Origin: an uncultured Oscillospiraceae bacterium
Lineage (GTDB): Bacteria > Bacillota > Clostridia > Oscillospirales > Ruminococcaceae
Assembly (NCBI GenBank): GCA_910588145.1
Contig: CAJUPO010000002.1
Coordinates: 133,823 to 197,822, forward strand
DNA length: 64,000 nt
Direction of reading: 5' to 3'
The position numbers and the translations under genes were made by a program. The notes under the pieces were generated by a model. That model ran no database searches and was not told where the DNA came from. It saw only the letters and a list, made by a program, of their open reading frames with translations. Of the stretch, positions 1-8,819 are shown one piece after another; position 1 is the stretch's first letter; every line of letters starts with the position of its first letter.

Positions 1-797
1 AGCCCAGTGTTACAGAAGACGAACTTAAGTATATCATAGATGAGATTGAAGAACAGGGCGTCCTGGAAGAACAGGAAAGCGATCTTGTACGTTCTGCTCT
101 GGAGTTTGATGAAATAACTGTTGATGAAATATTGATTCCGAGGGTTAATGTCATCGCCATTGAGAGAAATACTCCTTTTGAGGAAATAAAGGAAAAGTTT
201 TTAAATGAAACATATTCAAGACTTCCGGTATATGAAAAAAGCATAGATAATATAATAGGCTTTATTACCAACAAGAGCTTTTTCAGACTCATGATTGAGG
301 GTAAGGAAGACATAGGAGAAATTATTCAGGAAATCATACATATTTCAGATTTAAAGCTTATCAGTGAAGCGTTAAAGGAAATGCAGAAAAATAAGCTGCA
401 TATTGCAGTAGTTATGGACCAATACGGCGGTACTAAGGGCATAATTACCATGGAGGACATCATAGAAGAACTCGTTGGTGAGATCTATGATGAAGAGGAT
501 GAGATCATTTTTAATTTTTCACAGACCGGTGAAAATGAATATGAAGTATCCGGAGAACTGAGTATCAGCGATATGCTTGATAATCTTGAACTTGACAGCG
601 ATTGTGTGGAAAGCGCAAGCAATACAATCGGCGGTTGGGTTATGGAGCTCCTTGGACACGTGGCTAATGAAGGGGAAACAACCGAGAGCGGCGTATTTAA
701 AATGACAGTACTGGAAACGGACGACCAAAAGATACTTAAAGTAAGGGTTGTTGTTTCAGATTCTTCTGAAAATGATGAATCTGATGAACAGAACTAA
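1..797 (+). CDS. CBS-domain/CorC-HlyC membrane protein (CNNM/TlyC family), 3' part
   Basis: The gene is cut by the window edge. The reading frame is open from base 3, and the TTG at 132 is internal, not a start. What remains is the cytoplasmic part of a CNNM/TlyC-type protein: an acidic linker, a pair of CBS motifs (IPRVNVIAI with SRLPVYE, then HIAVVMDQYGGTKGIITMED) and a C-terminal CorC/HlyC domain ending in an acidic tail. In this family an N-terminal DUF21 membrane domain, missing here, would anchor the protein. Members act in Mg2+/Co2+ efflux or homeostasis; the old name hemolysin is misleading. It ends at a terminator shared with convergent purA. Confidence 0.88.
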   Translation, partial: PSVTEDELKYIIDEIEEQGVLEEQESDLVRSALEFDEITVDEILIPRVNVIAIERNTPFEEIKEKFLNETYSRLPVYEKSIDNIIGFITNKSFFRLMIEGKEDIGEIIQEIIHISDLKLISEALKEMQKNKLHIAVVMDQYGGTKGIITMEDIIEELVGEIYDEEDEIIFNFSQTGENEYEVSGELSISDMLDNLELDSDCVESASNTIGGWVMELLGHVANEGETTESGVFKMTVLETDDQKILKVRVVVSDSSENDESDEQN

Positions 798-813
798 AAA
801 TAATTTATTAATA

Positions 814-850
814 AAAAACCAGAGAATGTAAAAATTCTCTGGTTTAATTT
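814..850. terminator. Bidirectional terminator between the CBS gene and purA
   Basis: A 10-bp perfect stem (818-827 with 834-843, ACCAGAGAAT/ATTCTCTGGT) has a 6-nt loop, A-rich sequence on one side and a T-run on the other. It can therefore stop both convergent genes. Confidence 0.85.
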
Positions 851-870
851 TTTTATACAATCAATACAGC

Positions 871-2145
871 TTATCTTTCAATGATCTGTGTTCTGTCAGG
901 ACCAACGCCGATCATAGCTACCTTACAGTCGCAAAGCTCTTCAAGTCTGAGGATATATTTCTGACAAGCTTCAGGAAGCTCCTCGAAGCTGCGGCAGCCT
1001 GTAATATCTTCATTAAAGCCTTCAAATTCTTCATAAACCGGCAGGCATCCGCTGAGCTCCTCAAGAGTCGGAGGGAAGTTTTCAAGGATATTGCCGTCAG
1101 GCATCTTATAGCCTACGCAAACCTTTAACGTATCAAGACCGCATAGTGTATCCAGCTTGTTGATAGCTAAACCGTCAAGACCGTTTACTCTAACTGAATG
1201 TCTTACTATTACAGCGTCAAACCAGCCTGTTCTTCTCGGACGTCCCGTAGTAGTTCCAAATTCTCCGCCGACATTTCTGATTTTATCGCCGGTTTCGTCG
1301 TCAAGCTCGGTAGGGAAAGGTCCCTTTCCAACTCTTGTAGTATATGCCTTAGCAACGCCGATTATATTTGTGATAACCTTTGGTCCTACGCCGGTTCCGA
1401 CGCATACGCCTGCTGAAAGCGGATGGGATGAGGTAACATATGGATATGTACCGAAATCTATATCGAGAAGAGTTGCCTGAGCGCCTTCAAACATAATTGT
1501 CTTGCCGGCCTTTGAGGCTTCATATGTTAGAACTGAAACATCTGCTACATAAGGAGCAAGAATCTTTCCGTATTCAGTATATTCCTTTATAACCTCTTCA
1601 AGATCAAAAGCGTTTCCGCCGTAGACCTCAGTTATGATTTTATTTTTAAGTTTACCGGTTGCTCTTGCCTTTTCAGCGAAAACTTCCGGATTTATCAGGT
1701 CATAGATTCTTATTCCGCAGCGTTCGTATTTGTCCATATAAGTCGGACCGATACCTCTTTTAGTAGTTCCGATATCAGAATTGCCTCTGAATTCCTCTGA
1801 AAGTCCGTCAAGAACAATATGCCATGGCATAACCACGTGTGCTCTCGGATCAATTTTAAGGTTTGAAGTTGAAACTCCTCTTTCAGCAAGTGAGTTAAGT
1901 TCTCCGATAAAATCCTTAGGGTCAAGAACAACGCCGGCACCTATAAGACAAAGCTTATCCGGATAAAGAATACCGGATGGTATAAGATGCAGCTTATAAG
2001 TTTCACCATTATTAACAACCGTGTGACCGGCATTATTACCGCCCTGAGAACGAACAACTACTTCAGCTCTTGATGCGAGAATGTCTATTATTTTACCTTT
2101 TCCTTCGTCTCCCCACTGGGTTCCGATGACAATATTTGCAGGCAT
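871..2145 (-). CDS. purA: Adenylosuccinate synthetase
   Basis: It catalyses the GTP-dependent joining of aspartate to IMP, the first committed step to AMP. The N-terminal GTQWGDEGKGK phosphate loop, QGGNNAGHT, TKRGIGP, the FEGAQATLLDIDFGTYP block and the TTGRPRRTGW/DRTQ region are all present, and the 424-residue length is normal. I place the start at the ATG at 2145, which follows an AGAGGT Shine-Dalgarno, rather than at an upstream in-frame ATG at 2163. It stands alone with its own promoter at 2199-2227. No purine riboswitch or PurR box was recognised in the leader. Confidence 0.97.
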   Translation of the reverse strand: MPANIVIGTQWGDEGKGKIIDILASRAEVVVRSQGGNNAGHTVVNNGETYKLHLIPSGILYPDKLCLIGAGVVLDPKDFIGELNSLAERGVSTSNLKIDPRAHVVMPWHIVLDGLSEEFRGNSDIGTTKRGIGPTYMDKYERCGIRIYDLINPEVFAEKARATGKLKNKIITEVYGGNAFDLEEVIKEYTEYGKILAPYVADVSVLTYEASKAGKTIMFEGAQATLLDIDFGTYPYVTSSHPLSAGVCVGTGVGPKVITNIIGVAKAYTTRVGKGPFPTELDDETGDKIRNVGGEFGTTTGRPRRTGWFDAVIVRHSVRVNGLDGLAINKLDTLCGLDTLKVCVGYKMPDGNILENFPPTLEELSGCLPVYEEFEGFNEDITGCRSFEELPEACQKYILRLEELCDCKVAMIGVGPDRTQIIER

Positions 2146-2198
2146 TTTTTTACCTCTTTCCAATCTTTATAAATTTATGCGTATAATATACACAATCT

Positions 2199-2227
2199 AT
2201 TATATCAGATAGAAGAAACATTTTCAA
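2199..2227 (-). promoter_or_regulatory. purA promoter
   Basis: On the minus strand, TTGAAA (2222-2227) and TATAAT (2199-2204) are separated by 17 bp, about 50 bp upstream of the purA start. Confidence 0.8.
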
Positions 2228-2318
2228 GTATAATATGCAGTTTTTTTACATAAGAAAACATAACATACCATCACTTTTTATATTATCTGCGCCGCTTTTT
2301 TGTTGAAATACGGTTTTA

Positions 2319-2390
2319 TTGACAAATGAATGCGAACTGTATAAAAAATTGCAAATATACTTGATAATTTACTGTCTTTAGTGTTATAAT
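2319..2390 (+). promoter_or_regulatory. Forward promoter antisense to the downstream CmpB-family gene
   Basis: TTGATA (2361-2366), an 18-bp spacer and a perfect TATAAT (2385-2390) lie on the plus strand. A further TTGACA sits at 2319-2324. The predicted start near 2397 is just outside the 3' end of the minus-strand gene at 2413-2802, so a transcript would run antisense through it towards malQ. Confidence 0.5.
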
Positions 2391-2412
2391 ATAAACGCAT
2401 GGAAAAATTTAT

Positions 2413-2802
2413 TTATATATTTTCCAGTCGCTTATTTATAATTTTGCAAACATAAAAAGCCGGAATGCATATAAGGAACCATAGCCCTGTAAAGGGCAGG
2501 CATATTTGTCCTAATAGATTCATGGGCATATCTGAATAATCCCATACGTGCCAGTGCATAATTATGTTTACAATAACTCCTACTGTAAACTCAAAGGATG
2601 TTATTACAAGCGAACCGATAATACATTTTTTCCATAGTGAAATATCTTTTATATTGGTCTGCATTTTATAAAGAACGACAAGAATCACTCCGCCGGTTAA
2701 TGTCATAGTCCAGTGAGTGAATCCTCTCGCAGTAATTTCAATAAGACTGTAAACAAAGCAGCCAGTGAGAAATACTAAGACTGAGGATGAAATTTTTTGC
2801 AT
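2413..2802 (-). CDS. Small CmpB-family (PF06541-like) membrane protein
   Basis: A 129-residue protein with four hydrophobic segments. The WDYSDMPMNLLGQICL motif near the C-terminus matches the family annotated as putative ABC transporter permease (CmpB-like, formerly DUF1113). No ABC ATPase lies nearby and the function is unknown. The chosen ATG (2802) follows an AAGGGG Shine-Dalgarno; a longer reading from 2865 lacks one. A second, larger member of the same family is encoded at 29594-30121. A plus-strand promoter near its 3' end may produce antisense RNA. Confidence 0.75.
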   Translation of the reverse strand: MQKISSSVLVFLTGCFVYSLIEITARGFTHWTMTLTGGVILVVLYKMQTNIKDISLWKKCIIGSLVITSFEFTVGVIVNIIMHWHVWDYSDMPMNLLGQICLPFTGLWFLICIPAFYVCKIINKRLENI

Positions 2803-2917
2803 TGCGTTTCCCCTTTTTTTATTTTTCTGTAACTTATTATATATAGTTTTTTGGTTAATATACATAACAGCCGTACTGAAATAATAGTTGAAAATTACGG
2901 CAGAATGGAGATTTATT

Positions 2918-4393
2918 ATGAGGAAAAGCGGTATTTTAATGCATATCTCAAGCCTTCCGTCTGAATACGGAATTGGAAAAATGGGAAAATCAGCGTATGA
3001 TTTTGTTGATTTTCTTGTTAAAGCCGGAGTTAAATGCTGGCAAATTCTTCCTTTATCTCCTACAAGCTACGGAGATTCACCTTATCAGTCATTTTCGGTT
3101 TATGCCGGCAACCCTTATTTTATTGATTTTGATACCCTCAGACAGGAAGGTCTTCTTAAAAAAAGCGATTATGTTGATTTGAAGTGGCAGGACAGTGATA
3201 AGCAGGTTAATTACAGTAAAATATATAACAATTGCTATAAGGTGCTTAAAGCAGCTTATAAAACATACCGGCATGATCTTTCTCAGAAATATAAGGATTT
3301 TGCTGACGAAAACAGCTATTGGCTTGATGATTATGCTTTGTTTATGGCGCTGAAGTTTAAAAATGACGGCAGGCCGTGGTATGAATGGGACAGCAAAGTG
3401 GCTCAGCGTGATCCAAAGGCATTGAAAAAGGTTTCTGAGGAACTAAAGAAGGACATTGAATTTTTTAAGTTTATACAATATAAATTTTTCAGTCAATGGA
3501 CTAATCTGAAAAAGTATGCTAATGACAAGGGTATTGAAATTATCGGCGATATGCCTATTTACGTTTCATATGACAGCGTCGAGGTATGGGTGTCGCCGGA
3601 GCTCTTTTTGCTTGATAAAAACAAGAAGCCTCTTGACGTTGCAGGGTGTCCTCCTGATGAATTTGCTGTTACAGGACAGCTTTGGGGAAATCCGATATAT
3701 GACTGGGAATATCATAAAAAGCAGAATTATCAGTGGTGGATAAACCGTCTGAAATTTTCAGTTTCCATTTATGATATTTTGAGAATAGACCATTTCAGAG
3801 GCTTTGAAAGCTTTTATGCTATACCGTATGGAAATGAAACTGCCGAAAACGGCGAATGGAGAAAAGGACCGGGCGCAGCATTATTCAAGGCGGCTGAAAA
3901 GGAACTGGGAGAACTTAATATTATCGCAGAAGATTTAGGCTTTATTACCGAGGATGTACGCAGTATGCTCAGTGAAGTAGGCTATCCCGGAATGAAGGTA
4001 ATGCAGTTTGCTTTCGGAAACGGAAGCGCTGATGAAAATCTTCCGCATAATTTTACTGATTCAAATTGTATCGCTTATACCGGAACTCATGATAATGAAA
4101 CCCTGAGAGGATGGGTAAATTCACTATCTGCCGACGCACTTAAGCACTGCATGGTTTATTTGGGCGTTAAAAAGAAAAAGGATATTCCAAAGGGAATTGT
4201 CCGTGAAGCGTGGAAGAGCGTTGCAGGCATAGCTGTTGCTCAAATGCAGGATTTTCTTAATTCTGATCCGTCAGAAAGAATGAATACCCCGTCCGTATTA
4301 GGCGGTAACTGGCAGTTTAGAACCCGTGAAAGCGATTTTAGTGATAAACTGGCTAAGAAAATAATGAAAATTAATAAATTGTATAACAGATAA
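2918..4393 (+). CDS. malQ: 4-alpha-glucanotransferase (amylomaltase, GH77)
   Basis: It transfers alpha-1,4-glucan segments between maltodextrins and releases glucose. GH77 landmarks include SPTSYGDSPYQSFSVYAGNP, the nucleophile region GDMPIYVSYDS, PPDEFAVTGQLWGNP, the IDHFRGFESFY block, the acid/base region AEDLGFIT and GTHDNETLRGW. The length of 491 residues is standard for the short bacterial form. The start is the ATG at 2918, preceded by GGAG; an upstream TTG at 2888 is less likely. Nine bases separate it from glgP, so the two form an operon for cytoplasmic maltodextrin or glycogen use. Confidence 0.96.
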   Translation: MRKSGILMHISSLPSEYGIGKMGKSAYDFVDFLVKAGVKCWQILPLSPTSYGDSPYQSFSVYAGNPYFIDFDTLRQEGLLKKSDYVDLKWQDSDKQVNYSKIYNNCYKVLKAAYKTYRHDLSQKYKDFADENSYWLDDYALFMALKFKNDGRPWYEWDSKVAQRDPKALKKVSEELKKDIEFFKFIQYKFFSQWTNLKKYANDKGIEIIGDMPIYVSYDSVEVWVSPELFLLDKNKKPLDVAGCPPDEFAVTGQLWGNPIYDWEYHKKQNYQWWINRLKFSVSIYDILRIDHFRGFESFYAIPYGNETAENGEWRKGPGAALFKAAEKELGELNIIAEDLGFITEDVRSMLSEVGYPGMKVMQFAFGNGSADENLPHNFTDSNCIAYTGTHDNETLRGWVNSLSADALKHCMVYLGVKKKKDIPKGIVREAWKSVAGIAVAQMQDFLNSDPSERMNTPSVLGGNWQFRTRESDFSDKLAKKIMKINKLYNR

Positions 4394-4402
4394 GGAGACA
4401 GC

Positions 4403-6739
4403 ATGGAACAATACAAAAACTTTTTGAAATCAGCTCTTCAGGCAGCAAAGGCGCCTCAGGAGGTTCATAATGCTATTGGAAGAGCGGTAATGGAATATGC
4501 CGGTGAAAGCTGGAAAGAGTCAAAAAATGCGCATTTGAACAGCCGGCGTGCCTGCTACTTTTCAATGGAGTTTCTGGTTGGCAGAAGTATATTCAATAAC
4601 CTTATGTGCATAGGAATTTATGATGAAACTGAAAAGATTCTTAATGAAATGGGAAAGAGTCTTTCCGACCTTGAAGAAATAGAGGACGCTGCCCTGGGCA
4701 ACGGAGGACTTGGACGTCTTGCGGCATGTTTCCTGGATAGTGCGGCTTCTATGAATCTTCCTCTTGATGGTTACGGAATCAGATATAAGTACGGATTGTT
4801 CAAACAGGGAATGGAAAACGGATTCCAGACAGAAACAGCCGACGACTGGACAAGATACGGCGACCCATGGGCAGTCAGATGCGATGAGGATACTGTTGAG
4901 GTTTGCTACAATGGGCAGACTGTAAAGGCTGTACCGTATGATATGCCGATTTTCGGCTGTAAGACAAATCATATCAGCACTTTGAGATTATGGCAGTCAG
5001 AGGCTGTTAATGAATTTGATTTTCATCTTTTCAACGATCAGAAATATCTGGAGGCAAGCCGTGAAAAGATAAGCGCTGAGGATATTTCAAGGGTGCTTTA
5101 TCCTAACGACGATACAAGAGAGGGTAAAAAATTAAGGCTAAAACAGCAGTACTTTTTCTGTTCAGCGTCGCTCCAGGATATTGTTAAAAAGCATATAGAA
5201 CGATTTGGATCTCTTGAAAATATTGCAGATAGTATCACTATTCAGCTTAATGATACTCATCCGGTTATTTCTATTCCGGAGCTGATACGTCTGCTTATGA
5301 AGGACGGCATGAGCTTTGACAAGGCTTTTGCAGTATCAAGAAAAGTATTTAACTATACTAACCATACTGTAATGCCGGAAGCGCTTGAAAAGTGGGAGTG
5401 CTCCCTTGTGGAAGAACTTCTTCCAGAGATTTACGGTATTATTCTTCAAATTCATGAAAAACTGATTTCTGATATGTATGCAGCTTCTGTTAAGGCTGAA
5501 ACCTTGGAAAAAATTAAGATTGTCAGAAATAACCTTGTCCATATGGCTGATATGGCAGTTTACTGCTCCTCTTATGTAAACGGCGTTGCTGAAATTCATA
5601 CTGAAATTTTAAAGGATACTGTTCTTGCTGATTGGTATGGTATTTATCCTGAGAGATTCCAGAATAAAACAAACGGCATTACTCAGCGCCGCTGGCTTGG
5701 TCTGTGCAACAAAAATCTTTCCTCACTTATAACCGAACTTCTGGGAACAGATAACTGGATGATTGATCTTGATAAGCTGAAAGAACTTGAAAAATATGCA
5801 GATGATGAAGAAATTATAGATCGTTTCCTTGAAATAAAGAAGGACAACAAGGCTTGCTTGGCTGAATATATCAAAAAAACTGAGGGAATTGAGATTAATC
5901 CAGATTCAGTTTTTGACATTCAGATAAAGCGTCTGCATGAATATAAGCGGCAGCTTTTAAATGCTTTTTCTATTCTGTGGCTTTACTTTGGAATCAAGTC
6001 CGGTGAGATTACCAACATGAATCCTGTAACCTTCATATTCGGTGCAAAATCTGCACCCGGTTATCGCAGGGCAAAGGGTATAATTAAATATATTAATGAG
6101 ATTGCAAAGCTTGTTGAATCAGATGAAGAGGTACGTAAATTTATAAAGGTAGTTTTTGTATCCAATTACAATGTTTCTTATGCAGAAAAACTGATTCCGG
6201 CCGCTGATATTTCAGAACAGATCTCTACTGCCGGAACAGAAGCGTCGGGAACCGGTAATATGAAGCTTATGCTTAACGGTGCTGTTACTCTTGGAACATA
6301 TGACGGCGCTAATATTGAGATTACTGAAGAGGCCGGAGAAGATAACAACTATATTTTCGGCGCAAGGGTTGAAGAACTTAAGGAAATTATGCCTGAATAC
6401 AACAGCCGCAAGCTTATTTCTGAAAATGAAAAAATAAGAAGGGTTGTTACAACGCTTATTGACGGTACTGTTTCCGACGGCGGAACAGGATACTTCAGGG
6501 AACTTTACTATTCTCTTACTGACGGTGCGTCATGGCATTCACCGGATAATTACTATCTGCTTGGCGACCTTGAAAATTATATGGAGGTCAAGCTTAAGTG
6601 TATCAGTGATTTCAGCGATAAGAAAGCTATCGGCAGAAAAATGTGGCTGAATATGTGTAATGCAGGTAAATTCAGCTCAGACAGAACCATTAAAGACTAT
6701 GCTGAAAACATTTGGCATATTGGAAAAGTACAGGAATAA
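4403..6739 (+). CDS. glgP: Glycogen/maltodextrin phosphorylase (GT35)
   Basis: It cleaves terminal alpha-1,4-glucosyl units with phosphate to give glucose-1-phosphate, using PLP. Visible landmarks are the N-terminal RRACYFSMEFLVGR, AALGNGGLGRLAACFLDS, QLNDTHP, NHTVMPEALEKW, IKRLHEYKRQLLN and, at the C-terminus, the PLP-lysine segment GTEASGTGNMKLMLNGA. It has 778 residues, slightly short for the family (about 800), with no gap at the active site. AAGGAGACAGC precedes the ATG. It is co-transcribed with malQ. No clear terminator hairpin was seen directly downstream. Confidence 0.97.
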   Translation: MEQYKNFLKSALQAAKAPQEVHNAIGRAVMEYAGESWKESKNAHLNSRRACYFSMEFLVGRSIFNNLMCIGIYDETEKILNEMGKSLSDLEEIEDAALGNGGLGRLAACFLDSAASMNLPLDGYGIRYKYGLFKQGMENGFQTETADDWTRYGDPWAVRCDEDTVEVCYNGQTVKAVPYDMPIFGCKTNHISTLRLWQSEAVNEFDFHLFNDQKYLEASREKISAEDISRVLYPNDDTREGKKLRLKQQYFFCSASLQDIVKKHIERFGSLENIADSITIQLNDTHPVISIPELIRLLMKDGMSFDKAFAVSRKVFNYTNHTVMPEALEKWECSLVEELLPEIYGIILQIHEKLISDMYAASVKAETLEKIKIVRNNLVHMADMAVYCSSYVNGVAEIHTEILKDTVLADWYGIYPERFQNKTNGITQRRWLGLCNKNLSSLITELLGTDNWMIDLDKLKELEKYADDEEIIDRFLEIKKDNKACLAEYIKKTEGIEINPDSVFDIQIKRLHEYKRQLLNAFSILWLYFGIKSGEITNMNPVTFIFGAKSAPGYRRAKGIIKYINEIAKLVESDEEVRKFIKVVFVSNYNVSYAEKLIPAADISEQISTAGTEASGTGNMKLMLNGAVTLGTYDGANIEITEEAGEDNNYIFGARVEELKEIMPEYNSRKLISENEKIRRVVTTLIDGTVSDGGTGYFRELYYSLTDGASWHSPDNYYLLGDLENYMEVKLKCISDFSDKKAIGRKMWLNMCNAGKFSSDRTIKDYAENIWHIGKVQE

Positions 6740-6836
6740 TTTATTCTAAAAACTTTAATTTATAATGCTATTTGTTCATATTTACTAAATTATAAGTGTT
6801 AAAGCGTTACAAAACAGAAAAATTTTTTAAAATTCC

Positions 6837-6865
6837 TTGTTTATTTATTAAAATTAGGGTATAAT
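6837..6865 (+). promoter_or_regulatory. ireB promoter
   Basis: TTGTTT (6837-6842), a 17-bp spacer and TATAAT (6860-6865) lie 29 bp before the ireB start codon. The 154-bp gap after glgP is otherwise AT-rich and featureless. Confidence 0.75.
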
Positions 6866-6893
6866 AGTATTATCAAAAGGGGGCTGAAGTTAA

Positions 6894-7139
6894 ATGTGCG
6901 ATAAAACAATGACATTTTCTGTTAATGATGAAAAGGAATTTGAATTAAAAAGAAATCTTACTATTATTTATGATGCGTTGATTCAGAAAGGCTACAACCC
7001 CATAAATCAAATTGTCGGATATATTCTTTCAGAAGATCCGACATACATAACCACATATAATAATGCAAGAAGCATTATCCGTCATATTGACAGGGATGAA
7101 CTTCTTCAGGTGTTGGTTAAGTCTTATCTTGACGCTTAA
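6894..7139 (+). CDS. ireB: IreB family regulatory phosphoprotein (UPF0297/YrzL)
   Basis: An 81-residue protein matching the IreB/YrzL family over its whole length: TMTFSVNDEKE at the N-terminus, then KGYNPINQIVGYILSEDPTYIT and the basic HIDRDELLQVLVKSYL end. In Enterococcus, IreB is a substrate of the PASTA kinase IreK and is linked to cephalosporin resistance. Elsewhere the gene usually sits beside yrrK (ruvX); here it is alone, between its own promoter and terminator. The Shine-Dalgarno is an unusually long GGGGG run 13 bases before the ATG. Confidence 0.93.
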   Translation: MCDKTMTFSVNDEKEFELKRNLTIIYDALIQKGYNPINQIVGYILSEDPTYITTYNNARSIIRHIDRDELLQVLVKSYLDA

Positions 7140-7157
7140 AAATTTACATCATTAATA

Positions 7158-7192
7158 AAAAAGCTCAGGCTAAAAACCTGAGCTTAATTTTT
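7158..7192. terminator. Bidirectional terminator between ireB and the hydrogenase gene
   Basis: A 9-bp stem, AAGCTCAGG (7161-7169) with CCTGAGCTT (7177-7185), is flanked by A-rich and T-rich tracts. It serves the two convergent genes. Confidence 0.85.
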
Positions 7193-8619
7193 TATTCTTT
7201 TGTTTTTTCTACGGAATGCACTGAACTTGAAATCGTTTTTTCAGCGGCTAAGTGTCCGTATTTATCAACTAAATTTTTATCTTTAACTCCGTGTGTCAGG
7301 CAGCCGGCACCGCCTATACAGCCGCCGCTGCAAGCCATTCCTTCAATAAAGTTATTATGAAGAACGTGCTTTGAAGCCCTCAGCAGAGCTGAACGGCAGG
7401 CTTCAATACCGTCGCATATAATCGGATCATATGAAAATTCCGTCATGTTATGCTCAAAGAGAGCCTGACGTACAGCGTCCGATACACCGCCGCTTCTTGC
7501 GAATATACGTCCGTAATATGAGGCGTCATCAAGTGGCGTTTCTTCAAGCTGTGTTATATCTATCTCTCTGCCGTCAAGGAGCGCCTGGAGCTCTTCAAAG
7601 GTGATTACGCTGTCAACATAGGGCTTGACTTCTTCCTTGCGGAATTCCATTTTCTTAGCAGTACATGGTCCGATAAAAACTATCTTTGCCTGGGGATCCT
7701 TTTCTTTCAGATACCGTGACACCTCAGCCATAGGCGAAAGATTTGATGAAATATGTTCTGTCATATCCGGAACGTGCTTATGTATATAATCAACAAATGC
7801 CGGACAGCATGAGCTTGTCAGGAATTTCTTTTCAGCAAGCTCAGTGGCTTCCTTATAAGCTACCATATCGGCGCCCAGAGCCGCTTCAACTACATAATTA
7901 AATCCCAGTTCCTTTATACCGCTGATGACCTGCCCTAATTTAGCATATGAAAACTGACTTGATACAGACGGCGCAACAACAGCATAAAGATTTCCGGTTT
8001 TGGCTTTTATCATGTCTATAACTTCAAGTATGTATGATTTGTCGGCTATTGCACCAAACGGGCACTGATAAGCGCATGCACCGCAGGATATGCATTTATT
8101 GTTGTCAATTTCAGCACAGTTGTCTTTGCCCCTCTTTATGGCATTGATCTTGCACGCTCTTTCACAAGGTCTTTTACTGTTGGATATAGCGCCGTAAGGA
8201 CAGACAGCGGCACATCTTCCGCATTCTATACAGTTTTCCTTATTAATAATAGCCTTATTATCTTTGTCAAATGATATTGCGTGTTTCATACAGGCGTCTT
8301 CGCATCTATGTGCCATACAGCCGCGGCAGAGATCGTTTATTACGTTATAACCGCTGACAGGGCATTCATCGCAGGCTATATCTATAACTTCTATTACATT
8401 GGGATTCTTTTTATTTCCGCCGAGAGCAAGCTTAATACGTTCGCTTAAAATAGCCTTTTCCTTATAAATACAGCATCTGGTAATGGATTCGGGTCCTTTG
8501 ATAATTACATCGGGTATTTCTGTATAGCAGTCCATAAGACGGTCTTCAAATGCAAGTTTTGTTATTTCTCTTAGGATCTTATATTTATGGTATTGGATTT
8601 TGGTATCAAATTTTCTCAT
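7192..8619 (-). CDS. Monomeric [FeFe] hydrogenase with 4Fe-4S domains (group B-like)
   Basis: A 475-residue iron-sulfur enzyme. Residues about 80-160 carry cysteine-rich ferredoxin motifs (CIECGRCAAVCP), followed by a second set (CISCGACAYQCP) near 176-187. The H-cluster domain follows, with L1 TSSCCPAF (C271/C272), L2 GPCTAKKMEF (C319) and L3 MACSGGCIGGAGC (C430, C434). The AF after CCP and the GGAGC in L3 resemble the group B hydrogenases of Clostridia rather than the CPGW of classical group A, so the physiological role (H2 production or oxidation with ferredoxin) is less certain. No NADH-binding subunits are adjacent. It is a single gene with a consensus promoter that overlaps a palindrome (8672-8684). 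AGGAGG precedes the ATG. Confidence 0.9.
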   Translation of the reverse strand: MRKFDTKIQYHKYKILREITKLAFEDRLMDCYTEIPDVIIKGPESITRCCIYKEKAILSERIKLALGGNKKNPNVIEVIDIACDECPVSGYNVINDLCRGCMAHRCEDACMKHAISFDKDNKAIINKENCIECGRCAAVCPYGAISNSKRPCERACKINAIKRGKDNCAEIDNNKCISCGACAYQCPFGAIADKSYILEVIDMIKAKTGNLYAVVAPSVSSQFSYAKLGQVISGIKELGFNYVVEAALGADMVAYKEATELAEKKFLTSSCCPAFVDYIHKHVPDMTEHISSNLSPMAEVSRYLKEKDPQAKIVFIGPCTAKKMEFRKEEVKPYVDSVITFEELQALLDGREIDITQLEETPLDDASYYGRIFARSGGVSDAVRQALFEHNMTEFSYDPIICDGIEACRSALLRASKHVLHNNFIEGMACSGGCIGGAGCLTHGVKDKNLVDKYGHLAAEKTISSSVHSVEKTKE

Positions 8620-8664
8620 TTTTTCCTCCTGAAAGTTTGATAATTATTTGTCATTTCAAAAAGA

Positions 8665-8693
8665 ATTATAACACATTGAATGTGATGTGTCAA
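8665..8693 (-). promoter_or_regulatory. Hydrogenase promoter with an internal palindrome
   Basis: A perfect TTGACA (8688-8693) and TATAAT (8665-8670) are spaced by 17 bp on the minus strand. The spacer contains a perfect 13-bp inverted repeat CACATT-G-AATGTG (8672-8684), nested in a wider ACACAT...ATGTGT dyad (8671-8690). The placement is that of a repressor operator. Confidence 0.8.
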
Positions 8694-8777
8694 CGTGTTT
8701 GAATGAAATCAAAATATTTAAAAGTTTCAAGGCTTGTGGGGACCAAAGTCAGAGGTGCAGCGTTCAGACTTGAAATA

Positions 8778-8810
8778 AAAACGGCGGAGTTTATCTCCGC
8801 CGTTTAATTT
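8778..8810. terminator. Terminator after the 728-residue surface protein gene
   Basis: A 9-bp GC-rich stem ACGGCGGAG/CTCCGCCGT (8781-8789, 8795-8803) is flanked by an A-run on one side and a T-rich stretch on the other. The remaining bases up to 8665 (8694-8777) show nothing recognisable. Confidence 0.85.
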
Positions 8811-8819
8811 TAATATATA

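Noticed and set aside
1..797. Hemolysin toxin
   Set aside because: CBS plus CorC/HlyC domains belong to cation-homeostasis proteins; the hemolysin name is historical.
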